A stretch of 64,000 nt of DNA, taken from Paraburkholderia sp. (GTDB lineage Bacteria; Pseudomonadota; Gammaproteobacteria; Burkholderiales; Burkholderiaceae). The stretch's first letter is position 1. Each line of letters begins with the position of its first letter. The stretch lies in NCBI RefSeq assembly GCF_024281035.1, contig NZ_JAMXLH010000078.1, positions 124,001 through 188,000 of the forward strand, read 5' to 3'. The translations under genes were made by a program, and so were the position numbers. Below the pieces are notes generated by a model. The model did not search any database, was not told where the DNA came from, and saw only the letters and a list, made by a program, of their open reading frames with translations. Below are positions 1 through 9,086 of this stretch, in pieces.

Positions 1-2
1 GA

Positions 3-434
3 CTGAAGGCGAAACTACCGGCGCTCGCGGTGGAGTATTTCCCCGAGCGGCCATCGGATTACCGGCTGAACGATTCGGTCGGCGCACTGCTGGTCAGTTA
101 TCCGGGCAGCCGGTTCGATGCAACCGTCGACACCGCAGCCGTCGTGCAGCCGCGACGCATTCAATTCTCCGTGACGATCGTCGCGCGTCAATTGAACGGA
201 CGCGGCGGTGCGATCGACGTGCTCGATCAGGTTCGCGCCGCCCTGGTCGGTTTTCGACCTCCAGACTGCTCGAAGCTTGCAGCGGTCTCCGAAACATTTC
301 TCGGCGAAGAAGCCGGGTTATGGCAGTACGCGCTGGACTTGTCGTCCGCCTCCGTCATCGTGGAGGAAAGCGCCCCCAATGATGCGCGGCCGCTTACGCG
401 TGTCCAATACGAACCCGATGAGGAACACTCATGA
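3..434 (+). CDS. Mu gp37-like (DUF1834) tail protein, 5' end outside window
   Basis: The reading frame is open through the left edge (LKAKLPALAVEYFPERPSDY...), so the true start lies upstream; the GTG at 30 is probably internal. The position directly before a small protein and the tail sheath matches gp37 of Mu-like phages, a conserved protein of unclear role at the head-tail/tail boundary. Its stop overlaps the next start (ATGA), so the two are translationally coupled in a late tail operon. Family assignment rests on context and overall look; no catalytic motif is expected. Confidence 0.7.
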   Translation: MKAKLPALAVEYFPERPSDYRLNDSVGALLVSYPGSRFDATVDTAAVVQPRRIQFSVTIVARQLNGRGGAIDVLDQVRAALVGFRPPDCSKLAAVSETFLGEEAGLWQYALDLSSASVIVEESAPNDARPLTRVQYEPDEEHS

Positions 435-664
435 AATACATTTACAGCGGGCCGCCCAGCGGTGTCACTTTGAAGGATGGCGACAATGTGCGCGAGATCA
501 TCCTCCTCCCCACGCGCGAGGTCGATCTTCCGGAAGCGCACGAATATACCCAGACGCTGCTCGCGCTCGGGTACGTGACGCCCGTTTTGGCCGACGAATC
601 TGCATCCGGCCAGCAAGAAACTGCATCGGCCGGCGAGGCCGGTGCCACGAAACAGGGGGAATAA
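431..664 (+). CDS. Small Mu gp38-like tail operon protein
   Basis: This 77-residue acidic protein begins MKYIYSGPPSGVTL and ends in an Ala/Gly/Ser/Glu-rich tail that is probably unstructured. It overlaps the preceding gene by 4 bases and ends 3 bases before the sheath gene. In Mu-like phages a small protein of unknown role sits at exactly this place. Function is not known; it is called by synteny. Confidence 0.65.
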   Translation: MKYIYSGPPSGVTLKDGDNVREIILLPTREVDLPEAHEYTQTLLALGYVTPVLADESASGQQETASAGEAGATKQGE

Positions 665-667
665 GCG

Positions 668-2122
668 ATGCCCGCTAACTATCTGCATGGTGTCGAAACC
701 ATCGAGAGGGAAACCGGCGCGCGTCCGGTCAAGGTCGTTAAATCCGCCGTTATCGCGCTGATCGGCACGGCGCCGATTGGGCCGCTCAATGAACCGACGC
801 TGTGCTTATCTGAAACGGATGCTGAACAATTCGGCAAGGCGGCACACCGTTTTGCGAATCCGGACAACTATGCATTCACGATTCCGCAGGCACTGAAGAG
901 CATCTACGATTTCGGCGCAGGTACCGTCATTGTCGTGAACGTGCTCGATCCGAACGTGCACAAAACCTTCGTTCCCGGACAGCCTGTAGTGTTCAACCCG
1001 GTGACGAACCGCGCCCGCTTGCCACATCGGGATGTCTGGCACCTGACACTGAAGGACGTCACTAACAAAACCGAATTCGTGTATGGCGCCGACTACATCT
1101 ACGATCGGGCTTCGGACGAGTACGTGCGCATCGAGGGTGGCGCACTCGTGCCGAACGTCCAGTACTACGCCCATTACAATTTTGCCGATCCGAACAAGGT
1201 GACTGCCGCCGATATCATCGGCGGCGTCGACGCCGCAGGACGCCGACTGGGAATGAAGGCGCTGAAGGACACCTTCAATCTGTACGGTTTCTCCGCGAAA
1301 ATCCTGATCTCGCCCATGTACGGCTGCCTGAATTCTGTGGCTGCCGAGCTTGACTCGATGGCGAACCAGCTCGGCGCGATCGCATACATCGATGCGCCAA
1401 TCGGCGTCACGTTCGACCGGGCGATGGCCGGTCGAGGTCCGTCTGGCGCGATCAACTTCAATACGTCGAGCGATCGCGTGCGCCTTTGCTATCCGCACGT
1501 CAAGGTATACGACCCGACAATGGACACGGAACACCTCGAACCCCTGTCGATCCGCGCAGCCGGCCTTCGCGCGAAGGTCGATCTGGACAAGGGCTACTGG
1601 TGGTCGAGTTCGAACCAGCCGCTCATCGGCGTCACGGGCGTCGAGCGCCCGCTGACCGCGATGATCGACGATCCGCAATCCGAAGTGAACCTGCTCAACG
1701 AGGCAGGCATCACGACGGTATTCAGCAGCTACGGCTCGGGCTACCGTCTGTGGGGCAACCGCACCGCTGCCTTCCCCACCGTCACGCACATGCGCAACTT
1801 CGAAAACGTGCGGCGGACGGGCGACGTCATCAACGAATCACTGCGGTATTTCAGCTTGCAGTACATCGACATGCCCATCGACAACGCATTGATCGATTCG
1901 CTGATCGAATCGGTGAACGGTTTCGGCCGCAAGCTGATTGGCGACGGCGCGCTGCTCGGCTTCAAGGCATGGTATGACCCGAGCCGGAATCCGGAGCAGG
2001 AACTGGCGGCCGGGCATCTGTTGATCAATTACAAATACACGGTGCCTCCGCCGATGGAGCGCCTGACGTTCGAAACCGAGATTACGTCGGAATATCTGCT
2101 GACGCTCAAGGGAGGGAAGTAA
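668..2122 (+). CDS. Contractile tail sheath protein
   Basis: This 484-residue protein has the tail-sheath N-terminus (MPANYLHGVETIERETGARP, then VKSAVIALIGTAPIG) and the conserved sheath C-terminal part. It corresponds to P2 FI and Mu L and forms the sheath that contracts and drives the tube into the target cell. The tube gene starts 2 bases after its stop, the classical sheath-tube pair. Full length with no interruption, so the machine could be functional. Confidence 0.95.
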   Translation: MPANYLHGVETIERETGARPVKVVKSAVIALIGTAPIGPLNEPTLCLSETDAEQFGKAAHRFANPDNYAFTIPQALKSIYDFGAGTVIVVNVLDPNVHKTFVPGQPVVFNPVTNRARLPHRDVWHLTLKDVTNKTEFVYGADYIYDRASDEYVRIEGGALVPNVQYYAHYNFADPNKVTAADIIGGVDAAGRRLGMKALKDTFNLYGFSAKILISPMYGCLNSVAAELDSMANQLGAIAYIDAPIGVTFDRAMAGRGPSGAINFNTSSDRVRLCYPHVKVYDPTMDTEHLEPLSIRAAGLRAKVDLDKGYWWSSSNQPLIGVTGVERPLTAMIDDPQSEVNLLNEAGITTVFSSYGSGYRLWGNRTAAFPTVTHMRNFENVRRTGDVINESLRYFSLQYIDMPIDNALIDSLIESVNGFGRKLIGDGALLGFKAWYDPSRNPEQELAAGHLLINYKYTVPPPMERLTFETEITSEYLLTLKGGK

Positions 2123-2124
2123 TC

Positions 2125-2649
2125 ATGGCAGGCGGTATCCAGATCAACCGTATCGTGAACGCCAACGTATACGTGAACGGCAATTCGATGCTCGGCAAAG
2201 CCGAAGAAATCAAGCTGCCGGACGTGCAGACGATCATGCAGGAGCACAAGGCGCTCGGCATGGTCGGCAAGATCGAACTGCCCGCTGGTTTCGACAAACT
2301 CGAAGGCGAAATCAAGTGGAATTCGCTCTATTCGGACGTCGCGCTCGTGATGGCCAATCCGTTCAAGGCCGTGCAACTGCAATGCCGTTCGAGCATCGAG
2401 CAGTACACGACGCAGGGCCGCTCGCGCGAAGTCGCACTCGTGACGTACCTCACGGTGATGTTCAAGAAGAATCCGCTCGGCACGTTCAAGCAGCACGAGA
2501 ACGTCGATCTTTCGTCGTCGTTCGGCGCGACCTACGTCAAACAGGTGGTCGACGGCGATGAAGTGCTGGAGATCGACTACATGGCGAACATCTTCCGCGT
2601 CGGCGGAAAGGATGTGCTCGCAACGTACCGGTCGAACATCGGCGGTTAA
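2125..2649 (+). CDS. Major tail tube protein
   Basis: This 174-residue protein directly follows the sheath and corresponds to P2 FII / Mu M. It begins MAGGIQINRIVNANVYVNGN, a typical tube N-terminus, and has the expected length for a contractile tail tube subunit that stacks in hexameric rings. An intrinsic terminator follows about 35 bases after its stop, so sheath and tube may be made in excess over the downstream genes. Confidence 0.93.
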   Translation: MAGGIQINRIVNANVYVNGNSMLGKAEEIKLPDVQTIMQEHKALGMVGKIELPAGFDKLEGEIKWNSLYSDVALVMANPFKAVQLQCRSSIEQYTTQGRSREVALVTYLTVMFKKNPLGTFKQHENVDLSSSFGATYVKQVVDGDEVLEIDYMANIFRVGGKDVLATYRSNIGG

Positions 2650-2682
2650 GAACCTTCGAAGGTCATTCACCGGCGCACGCCG

Positions 2683-2708
2683 AAGACCCGCTCCGGCGGG
2701 TCTTTTCC
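2683..2708 (+). terminator. Intrinsic terminator after sheath-tube pair
   Basis: A perfect 9-bp stem (AAGACCCGC / GCGGGTCTT) with loop TCCG is followed by a short T/C-rich run. It lies between the tube gene and the E-like chaperone gene on the same strand, so it probably lowers transcription into the later tail genes rather than ending the operon. Confidence 0.75.
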
Positions 2709-2814
2709 CCTTTTTTCACCGGGGCAGGCATGAACGTCCGTTAATAGCCTGCGGCGTGCCGTCCGCCGACAATGGCCTCATCTGTTACGCACTCTTCATT
2801 CAACGGAACGAACG

Positions 2815-3093
2815 ATGTCTACCATCATCCCCTTGAAATTCCCGATTAAAAGCGCCACCGGCGCGACGATTTCGTCGCTCACGCTTCGCCGCGGCAAGCG
2901 CAAGGACATTGCCGCCGCCGCAAAGCACAGCGACGATCCGGCCGAGCAGGAAGATTTTCTGATGGCGCGCCTGACCGATCTCACGCTGGAGGACATCGGC
3001 GAGCTCGATATTTCCGATTCGAAACAGCTCACCGATTCCTTTCGTGACATGGTTGACGGCATCGCGGCAGGCGACGCAAAGCAAGCCGCGTAA
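2815..3093 (+). CDS. Tail assembly chaperone, gpE-like
   Basis: This 92-residue protein lies between tube and tape measure, where contractile and siphophage tails encode the chaperone that coats the tape measure during assembly. A GGAACGAACG stretch precedes the ATG. Its frame stops at 3091-3093, while an overlapping frame carries the E'-like extension to 3271. This is the arrangement of the conserved programmed frameshift of tail chaperone genes. Confidence 0.85.
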   Translation: MSTIIPLKFPIKSATGATISSLTLRRGKRKDIAAAAKHSDDPAEQEDFLMARLTDLTLEDIGELDISDSKQLTDSFRDMVDGIAAGDAKQAA

Positions 3094-3271
3094 CTCCCGG
3101 CGAACACGCGAATCGCTCGATGCGATGTTGCGTCCGCTAGACGAATTGATGTTGCTGGTGATGAAAATGCAGCCGTCCGAAATTGCCGAACTCGACATGG
3201 ACGACTACTGGTGGTGGGTCGGTGCGGCGGAGCGCGAGGTGGCGCGCCGGATCGAGGGCGCGCGCGGATAA
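3044..3271 (+). CDS. gpE'-like frameshift extension of the tail chaperone
   Basis: The frame carries a compact helical domain (SLDAMLRPLDELMLLVMKM, then DMDDYWWWVGAAERE) like the E' or T half of tail chaperones. The frame is open from 2963, and moving from the E frame into it requires +1 or -2. Phage Mu is known to use -2 here, unlike lambda and P2, which use -1. The start given is only the first ATG of this frame; independent starts such as 3125 are possible. I could not find a convincing slippery heptamer, so the exact fusion point is open. Confidence 0.65.
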   Translation: MTWLTASRQATQSKPRNSRRTRESLDAMLRPLDELMLLVMKMQPSEIAELDMDDYWWWVGAAEREVARRIEGARG

Positions 3272-3296
3272 CGCACGATAATGCGCAAGGATTGAC

Positions 3297-6077
3297 ATGG
3301 CAGGCAAGTTCTACGTTGGCGCCAAGAGCGGCGCAGGGATCATGGGTAGCTTCAGCGCCGGGATCATGGCGAGCTTCGGCACCTTGTTTTCCGGCACCCG
3401 AACCACGCTCCGCGACCTCGGCCAGCTTTCCGGCGAACTGCGTGCCAGGCAAGCCCACCTGGGCAAGACGCTGGCCCATCCGCCCAGTTCACGCATGCGC
3501 AACGGCCCCGCGCGCAACACTGGCGAAGTGCGCACCGAGCACAAGCAGCTTGGACAGACGATCGAACAGGTTAAGGGCCAGCAACGGACGCTCACCGACC
3601 TGCGCGCGCGCGGCAACGCGCTGCGCCAGGAACGCGGCGCCATCTGGTCCCAACTGACGGGCTCGCAAGGAGCGCACGTTGCGACCGGGCCGTCGGCCAT
3701 CGGCACGGTCAAGTTCGTGGCAGCGCCGATGATCAGTGCCGCCAATCAGGCGGCGAACTTCCAGGCGAAGCTGCGCGACATTGCGATAGCGGGCAACCTC
3801 TCCCGCCAGGAAGAAACCGCACTTGGCAAAACCCTCCGGGAAGCGGCGGTCACGTCGAATCAGAGCCACGATGCGATTCTTGGCGGCACCAAAGCGCTCG
3901 TGACGGCGGGTATGAAGCACGGCGACGCCGGGCGTTATGCCGGGCTGCTTGGCAAGGTCGCCACGGCGACGCAGTCCGAGATAACCGATCTCACCGGCAT
4001 GACCGTGTCGTTTACCGAAACGCTTGGCCTTAAAAACGAAGACCAGCTCAAGGAAGCGTTTGGCAGCGTGGTGTATGGCAGCAAGATCGGGCGTCTGGAT
4101 CAGAAAGACCTGGAGCAGAACCTGCCGGAGTTGAACGCGGCATTTGCCGCCGAAGGCATCACGGGGCAGGACGCGCTCACCCAGATCATGGCGAGCCTCG
4201 CAGTCGGGCGCGAAAGCGCCGGTTCGGGCGAAGATGCCATGGCCAACATGCGCAGCTGGGTTGCGCACATGAGTGCGCCCTCAACGATCAAGGCCTATGA
4301 GAACGCAGGCGTCGACTATCGGCAGTCGATGTCGAGCCTCGTTGCAGAAGGCAACTCAAGCTATGAGGCATCGCTTGCCATTGCGATGAAGCTCATCGAA
4401 TCGCGCGGCGACGCATTCGTCAAACAGTGGAAAGAGGCGGCGGCCAGAGGGGACGAAAACACGCAGCGCCAGCTGATGGAAAGCAACGGTCTGGGTGAGA
4501 TTTTTCAGGACACCAGGAGCGTCAACCACGTGCTGGCCATGCAGGAAGGCGGAGATAAATACAGGCAAAGCAAGGCGGCGATCGCGAGCTCGCAGGCGCG
4601 CGGCACAATCGACGGCGACTTCGCCAGGCGCAGCGAAACGACCCAGTTGGCATGGCTGCGCATGAAAACGCAGCTTGCCGAGCTGGGCATTACGGTCGGC
4701 AACGCGTTGCTGCCGCCTCTGGTCACCCTGATGAACACGCTCACGCCGATCATCGCGCGCGTCAATGAGTGGGCGCAGGCGCACCCCGGGGTCGTTCAGG
4801 CTATCGCCGGACTGGCCATCGGCATTGCCGGCTTCAGGGCTATCGGACTGGGCGCCCTCTTCGGCGTCAACCTGGTCCTGTCCGCCTGGAATATCTTCAA
4901 AACGGTCATTGCGCTGTTCGCCTCCAAATGGACGCTGCTGCGCTCGCTCTGGAGCGGCGGGAAAATGGCGTCGGGCCTCGGCGGTTTCTTTCGCGGCGCA
5001 CTAGGGCTCGGCAAAGTGCTCGGCGGCATCCTGCTGCGCAGCGCGTTGACGATCGGGCGCATCCTGCTATGGGTTGGCAGGCTGTTCCTGACGAGCCCGA
5101 TCGGCCTGATCGTGACCGGCATCGCGACCGCGGGTTACCTGATCTATCGCAACTGGGACAAGATCAGCGAGGTCTTCGGCAAGGTCGTCGGCGCGGCGAA
5201 GAAATATTTGGGCGAGCTCTGGACGAGCGTCGCGGAACTCCCCGAGCGCTTCCTCGCCATCGGCCGCGACATTGTCATCGGCCTCATCAACGGCATACAG
5301 GAAAAGCTGGCCGCCGTGAAGGACGCCATCTTCGGGATTGCCGACAACATCAAGAACTGGTTCGCCGAAAAGCTCGGCATCGGGTCTCGCTCGCCCGTCG
5401 CCGACGCCACCGGCGGCAATGTCGTGCAGGAGAACGCCGCGAAGGACCACGTCACGCACGGCACGGTCATCGGGAATGGCGGCGAGTCGCCGATCACGTC
5501 GCACGGCGCACCTGGCGCGGTGCTCAAAGAGCGGGCTGCCACGCCGGTGGTCGACGGGACGAAGGACAGCATTGGCGGCGCGTCGCCGATCACGCCGCAT
5601 ACCGCGACCGGCACGGTGCTCAAGGCGCAGGTGGCTAAACCGGTCAGCGGCGCGAAGAACAACATCGTCCAGTCTGGCGGCGGCATCGAGAACAGCGTCG
5701 CCACCACCACACTCGGCCTCCGGTCTCCCTCGCCTGTATCCATGCGCCCGCGCAGCGACATCGCCCAGCGCGCGACCATCGGCATCGGCGACGCGACGGT
5801 AATCGCGTCGCGCGCCACGGCCGGCACGGCACTCCAGGCCAAAGCGGCTGCATCGGTCAACCGTATTCAGACCGCGCGCGCAGGCGGCAAAACCAGCGGC
5901 ACATCGACCGGCGGCCCCGCCATCACGGTCCATTTCTCACCGACGATCACGATTCAGGGCGGCAACGGCGGCGCCAGGGAGCAGGTCATGCAAGGGCTCA
6001 AAGTGTCGCTGAACGAGCTTGAACAGATGATGGCCCGGGTCACGGCCCGACAGGCCCGCCGATCATACGGAGGGTGA
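3297..6077 (+). CDS. Tail tape measure protein (TP901-like core)
   Basis: This 926-residue protein sets tail length and is ejected ahead of the DNA in phages. An N-terminal Ala/Gln-rich coiled region (about residues 40-110) is followed by a TP901-like core (about 140-400, with AANQAANFQAKLRDIA and KALVTAGM). Several hydrophobic segments (about 490-640) come next, then a low-complexity C-terminus. The C-terminus contains two adjacent copies of a 32-residue unit (5478-5573 and 5574-5669, each with SPIT..HxAxGxVLK). AAGGA lies just upstream of the ATG. Confidence 0.92.
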   Translation: MAGKFYVGAKSGAGIMGSFSAGIMASFGTLFSGTRTTLRDLGQLSGELRARQAHLGKTLAHPPSSRMRNGPARNTGEVRTEHKQLGQTIEQVKGQQRTLTDLRARGNALRQERGAIWSQLTGSQGAHVATGPSAIGTVKFVAAPMISAANQAANFQAKLRDIAIAGNLSRQEETALGKTLREAAVTSNQSHDAILGGTKALVTAGMKHGDAGRYAGLLGKVATATQSEITDLTGMTVSFTETLGLKNEDQLKEAFGSVVYGSKIGRLDQKDLEQNLPELNAAFAAEGITGQDALTQIMASLAVGRESAGSGEDAMANMRSWVAHMSAPSTIKAYENAGVDYRQSMSSLVAEGNSSYEASLAIAMKLIESRGDAFVKQWKEAAARGDENTQRQLMESNGLGEIFQDTRSVNHVLAMQEGGDKYRQSKAAIASSQARGTIDGDFARRSETTQLAWLRMKTQLAELGITVGNALLPPLVTLMNTLTPIIARVNEWAQAHPGVVQAIAGLAIGIAGFRAIGLGALFGVNLVLSAWNIFKTVIALFASKWTLLRSLWSGGKMASGLGGFFRGALGLGKVLGGILLRSALTIGRILLWVGRLFLTSPIGLIVTGIATAGYLIYRNWDKISEVFGKVVGAAKKYLGELWTSVAELPERFLAIGRDIVIGLINGIQEKLAAVKDAIFGIADNIKNWFAEKLGIGSRSPVADATGGNVVQENAAKDHVTHGTVIGNGGESPITSHGAPGAVLKERAATPVVDGTKDSIGGASPITPHTATGTVLKAQVAKPVSGAKNNIVQSGGGIENSVATTTLGLRSPSPVSMRPRSDIAQRATIGIGDATVIASRATAGTALQAKAAASVNRIQTARAGGKTSGTSTGGPAITVHFSPTITIQGGNGGAREQVMQGLKVSLNELEQMMARVTARQARRSYGG
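5478..5669 (+). repeat. Two-copy 96-bp in-frame repeat in tape measure gene
   Basis: GGCGGCGAGTCGCCGATCAC at 5478 recurs as GGCGGCGCGTCGCCGATCAC at 5574, exactly 96 bases later. Similarity continues through a GTGCTCAA block, and a degenerate third unit may precede. The repeat adds 32 residues per copy to the tape measure tail. Confidence 0.7.
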
Positions 6078-6078
6078 C

Positions 6079-7014
6079 ATGTTTGCATTATTGGGCGACA
6101 TCCAGTTCGACCTGATCGGCTACTTCGACGGCTTCGAATCCACCTTCGGCGCGAACTACGCCGAGCACGGGCTGATTCACGGCAAGCCGCGCCTGCAGCG
6201 CGTCGGCGACAACCTCGACGAAATCCGCATCGCGCTTTCATTTCACTTCAAGTACTGCGACCCGGAAGCGGAACTGCTCAAGCTGCGCACGGCGCTGGCG
6301 GCGCGGCAGGCGATGGCGCTCGTTTTCGGCAACGGCGATTACAAGGGCTGGTTCGTGCTAACGACGGTCGAAGCCACCAGCAAGCAGACCGACGCGTCGG
6401 GCACCGTGATGGCCCTCGAAGCCAACATTACGCTGCGCGAATTCGCGGGCGACAAGAAGCGTCCGCTCAATCCCCCCGCCGTCAAGCCGAAGGTGCCGCC
6501 CGTCGCCGCGAAGGCGGCCAAGGCGGTTGCGCGCGCACCGACAGCGGCTGGGACGGCGACAGGGTCGGCAATACAGTCGGCGGAAAAATCTGTACGCAAG
6601 ATCGTCAAGCAGGGCGTCGCATATGCGAACCAGGCGCGCACGGCCATTCGTATCGCAACCGATACCGTGCAGGCCGCGAAGCGGCTGACGCGAGATCCGG
6701 CCGGCGCATTGGAGCAAATCGGCGGCATCGTCGGCGATCTGCAACGCGCATCGGGGCCGCTCGCGAAACTCGGTTCGGTCCTCGCGCCGCTCGCCGAGCC
6801 GCTGCCCGATGTGGTGAGCGTCATACGCGCGAGTTCGACTGCGCTCGACTCGGTTCGCGGCGCAAAGAATGCACTGGCATCTGCCAACCTCGGCAATATC
6901 GGGCAGGTGCTCGACACCACGCTATCGAATCTGTCGAATGCAGCGGATGCCTTCAGCAACGCGGAACCGGCAATCAGCCGGCTCGCCGCCAGGGTCATCA
7001 CGAGGGCAGACTAA
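6079..7014 (+). CDS. Tail protein U-like with long C-terminal extension
   Basis: Residues 1 to about 130 match the P2 gpU / COG3499 type (FALLGDIQFDLIGYFDGFES; later GDYKGWFVLTTVEATS), a tail-completion or terminator protein. P2 gpU ends at roughly this size. Here about 180 more residues follow, rich in Ala, Lys and Val, with helical Ala-rich repeats. The gene begins 1 base after the tape measure stop with GGAGGGTG as ribosome site. The extension is unusual and its role unknown. Confidence 0.85.
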   Translation: MFALLGDIQFDLIGYFDGFESTFGANYAEHGLIHGKPRLQRVGDNLDEIRIALSFHFKYCDPEAELLKLRTALAARQAMALVFGNGDYKGWFVLTTVEATSKQTDASGTVMALEANITLREFAGDKKRPLNPPAVKPKVPPVAAKAAKAVARAPTAAGTATGSAIQSAEKSVRKIVKQGVAYANQARTAIRIATDTVQAAKRLTRDPAGALEQIGGIVGDLQRASGPLAKLGSVLAPLAEPLPDVVSVIRASSTALDSVRGAKNALASANLGNIGQVLDTTLSNLSNAADAFSNAEPAISRLAARVITRAD

Positions 7015-7220
7015 TGTTTTTGAGCCACGTGACACGCGATGGTGAGCGCTGGGATCAGCTCTCCTACCACTACTACGGGACGCCGTTCGAGTACGAACGC
7101 ATCGTCGGCGCGAATCCGGATGTGCCGATTACACCGGCCTTGCCGGGCGGCCTGCTGCTCGCCATTCCCGTGATCGCCACCGATGAACTGACCGGGGATT
7201 TGCCGCCGTGGATGCGATAA
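7014..7220 (+). CDS. Tail protein X-like (LysM-like)
   Basis: This 68-residue protein contains the LysM-like pattern DGERWDQLSYHYYGT...NPDVP typical of P2 gpX, thought to act at the baseplate or in peptidoglycan contact. Its ATG overlaps the preceding stop by one base. Synteny U-X-D supports the call. Confidence 0.88.
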   Translation: MFLSHVTRDGERWDQLSYHYYGTPFEYERIVGANPDVPITPALPGGLLLAIPVIATDELTGDLPPWMR

Positions 7221-8422
7221 ACGATCTCGCTCCCGTGGCGGCCGCCGCGGTTCCCATGCCGATTTTCGTGCTCATGTACGAGCAGAAGGACATCACCAAC
7301 GATGTCACGCCGTACGTGATCTCGGTTTCCTATACGGATTATCTCGACGGGCAATCGGACGAACTGAACGTCGAACTCGAAGACACGGACGACCGCTGGC
7401 GCAATGCGTGGTACCCGGGCAAGGGAGACACGTTGTCGCTGAAGATCGGCTATGAAGCCGAGCCGCTGCTGCCATGCGGGAGCTTCGAGATCGACGAGAT
7501 CGAGTTCGCCGATCCGCCGTCGACGGTCACGATCCGTGGCCTCGCGACCGGCGTCAAGAAATCCGTGCGCACGCGCCAGCCGCACGCGTACGAGCAGACG
7601 ACGCTGGCTGCGATTGCCGAGCGTATCGCACGGCGCAATCATTTGACGCTGGTCGGCACGATCCGCGATATCCGCCTCGATCGGGTGACGCAATTCCAGG
7701 AGCGCGATGTCGCATTTCTCGCACGGCTGGCGCGTGAATACGGCTATGTCTTCAAGATCACCGGGACGAAACTCGTATTCACCGAGCATGCCGCACTACG
7801 TGAGGCCGATCCGGTCATTCGCCTGGGGCCGTCCGACCTGACGTCGATTCGCCTGCGTGACAAGATCAAGGATATCTACGCGCAGGCCAAAGGCGCGTAC
7901 CACGATCCGAAGACCAAAAAGGCGGTGTCGAACAAGCTGGTTGCCAATGACGATAAAGACGGAAAGGTTGCGGGCACATCAACGAAACCCGCCGACAAGC
8001 CGCGCTCCGGCCAGGAAGCCAGCGGCGATACGCTGCGCCTTTCGGCGCGCTCCGGATCGAAGGCCGCATTGGAAACGAGGACACAGGCGGCGCTGGATCG
8101 CGCGAATCTTCAGCAAACCAGCGGCTCGCTGACGACTGCGGGCAATACCCGACTTGTCGCGGGCAACACGTTTGCCTTCGCGGAATACGGACGATTGTCG
8201 GGCACATATCTGATCGAATCGGCGCGGCATCAACTCAATCGCGGCGGCGGCTATACGACCGAGATCGAAATCAAGCGCGCATCGCAGGCTGTCAAGTCGC
8301 ATAAAGGCGGCGCAGCGAAAAAGTCGAAGAACGAAGCACCGGCTGTTTACGGCGATATCGGCGGAAAAGTCGACGCTGCCGGAACGACATCCGTGAAACG
8401 AAACCCCATAAACAACCCATGA
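7208..8422 (+). CDS. Late control / baseplate hub protein D
   Basis: This 404-residue protein matches the phage late-control D family (P2 gpD, Mu gp44/P), the baseplate hub related to VgrG. The N-terminal part (YVISVSYTDYLDGQSDELNVELEDTDDRW, seen in pieces) is the typical hub barrel. The C-terminus is Lys/Ala-rich and basic. GTG start at 7208 overlaps gene X by 13 bases, showing tight coupling. Full length. Confidence 0.9.
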   Translation: MDAINDLAPVAAAAVPMPIFVLMYEQKDITNDVTPYVISVSYTDYLDGQSDELNVELEDTDDRWRNAWYPGKGDTLSLKIGYEAEPLLPCGSFEIDEIEFADPPSTVTIRGLATGVKKSVRTRQPHAYEQTTLAAIAERIARRNHLTLVGTIRDIRLDRVTQFQERDVAFLARLAREYGYVFKITGTKLVFTEHAALREADPVIRLGPSDLTSIRLRDKIKDIYAQAKGAYHDPKTKKAVSNKLVANDDKDGKVAGTSTKPADKPRSGQEASGDTLRLSARSGSKAALETRTQAALDRANLQQTSGSLTTAGNTRLVAGNTFAFAEYGRLSGTYLIESARHQLNRGGGYTTEIEIKRASQAVKSHKGGAAKKSKNEAPAVYGDIGGKVDAAGTTSVKRNPINNP

Positions 8423-9033
8423 ATGGCATCGACGAAACATTCGACGAATTCGGCGCGACGATCAAATACGGCACCGTTAGCGCCTCCCGACCGGGATTCG
8501 CCCGCGTGCGCCTGACCGATCTCGGCAACCTGCGCACCATGTGGTTGCCGATCGCATACCCGAAGACACAAGACGATCAGTGTTGCTGGACCTACGACAA
8601 CGGCGAGCACGTCGCACTGCTGCTTGACCGGCGCGGCGAGGATGGCGTGATTCTCGGCGCAATCTATTCCGACGTGGATCGCCCTCCCGTCACCGATCCG
8701 AACAAATTCGTCATCCGATTCAAGGATGGCGCACTGCTCGAATACGACCGCGCCACGCATGTATTGCGAATATCGGGTATGCAGCGGGTCGAGATGGAAG
8801 CCGGTGTCGAGGTCGTGGTGCGCGCACCGAAAGCACTGTTCGACGTGGCCGACACGCGGTTTACCGGCAGCGTGACAATCGACGGACAACTGGCCTACAA
8901 GGGCGGCATGTCCGGCTCCGGCGGCGACGGCGCGACCGCGGTCATCAAGGGCCGCGTGCGCGTCGACGGCGACATCGAAGCCTCGGGCAAGGTGATGGAC
9001 GCGGGCGGCAACTCGAACCATCACAGGCATTGA
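8419..9033 (+). CDS. Baseplate assembly protein V (spike)
   Basis: This 204-residue protein is the P2 gpV / Mu gp45 type: an OB-fold (YGTVSASRPGFARVRLTDLG) followed by a beta-helical region and a His-rich end (GGNSNHHRH) suited to bind a metal ion at the spike tip. It punctures the target outer membrane. It overlaps gene D by 4 bases (ATGA). Confidence 0.9.
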   Translation: MNGIDETFDEFGATIKYGTVSASRPGFARVRLTDLGNLRTMWLPIAYPKTQDDQCCWTYDNGEHVALLLDRRGEDGVILGAIYSDVDRPPVTDPNKFVIRFKDGALLEYDRATHVLRISGMQRVEMEAGVEVVVRAPKALFDVADTRFTGSVTIDGQLAYKGGMSGSGGDGATAVIKGRVRVDGDIEASGKVMDAGGNSNHHRH

Positions 9034-9086
9034 GTCTTTAAGCTACATGAATAGCCAGCCTGCCGGCAGCGCCGCATCATACCGGC

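Noticed and set aside
806..1789. 327-codon minus frame across the sheath gene
   Set aside because: Shadow of the sheath; no recognisable features.
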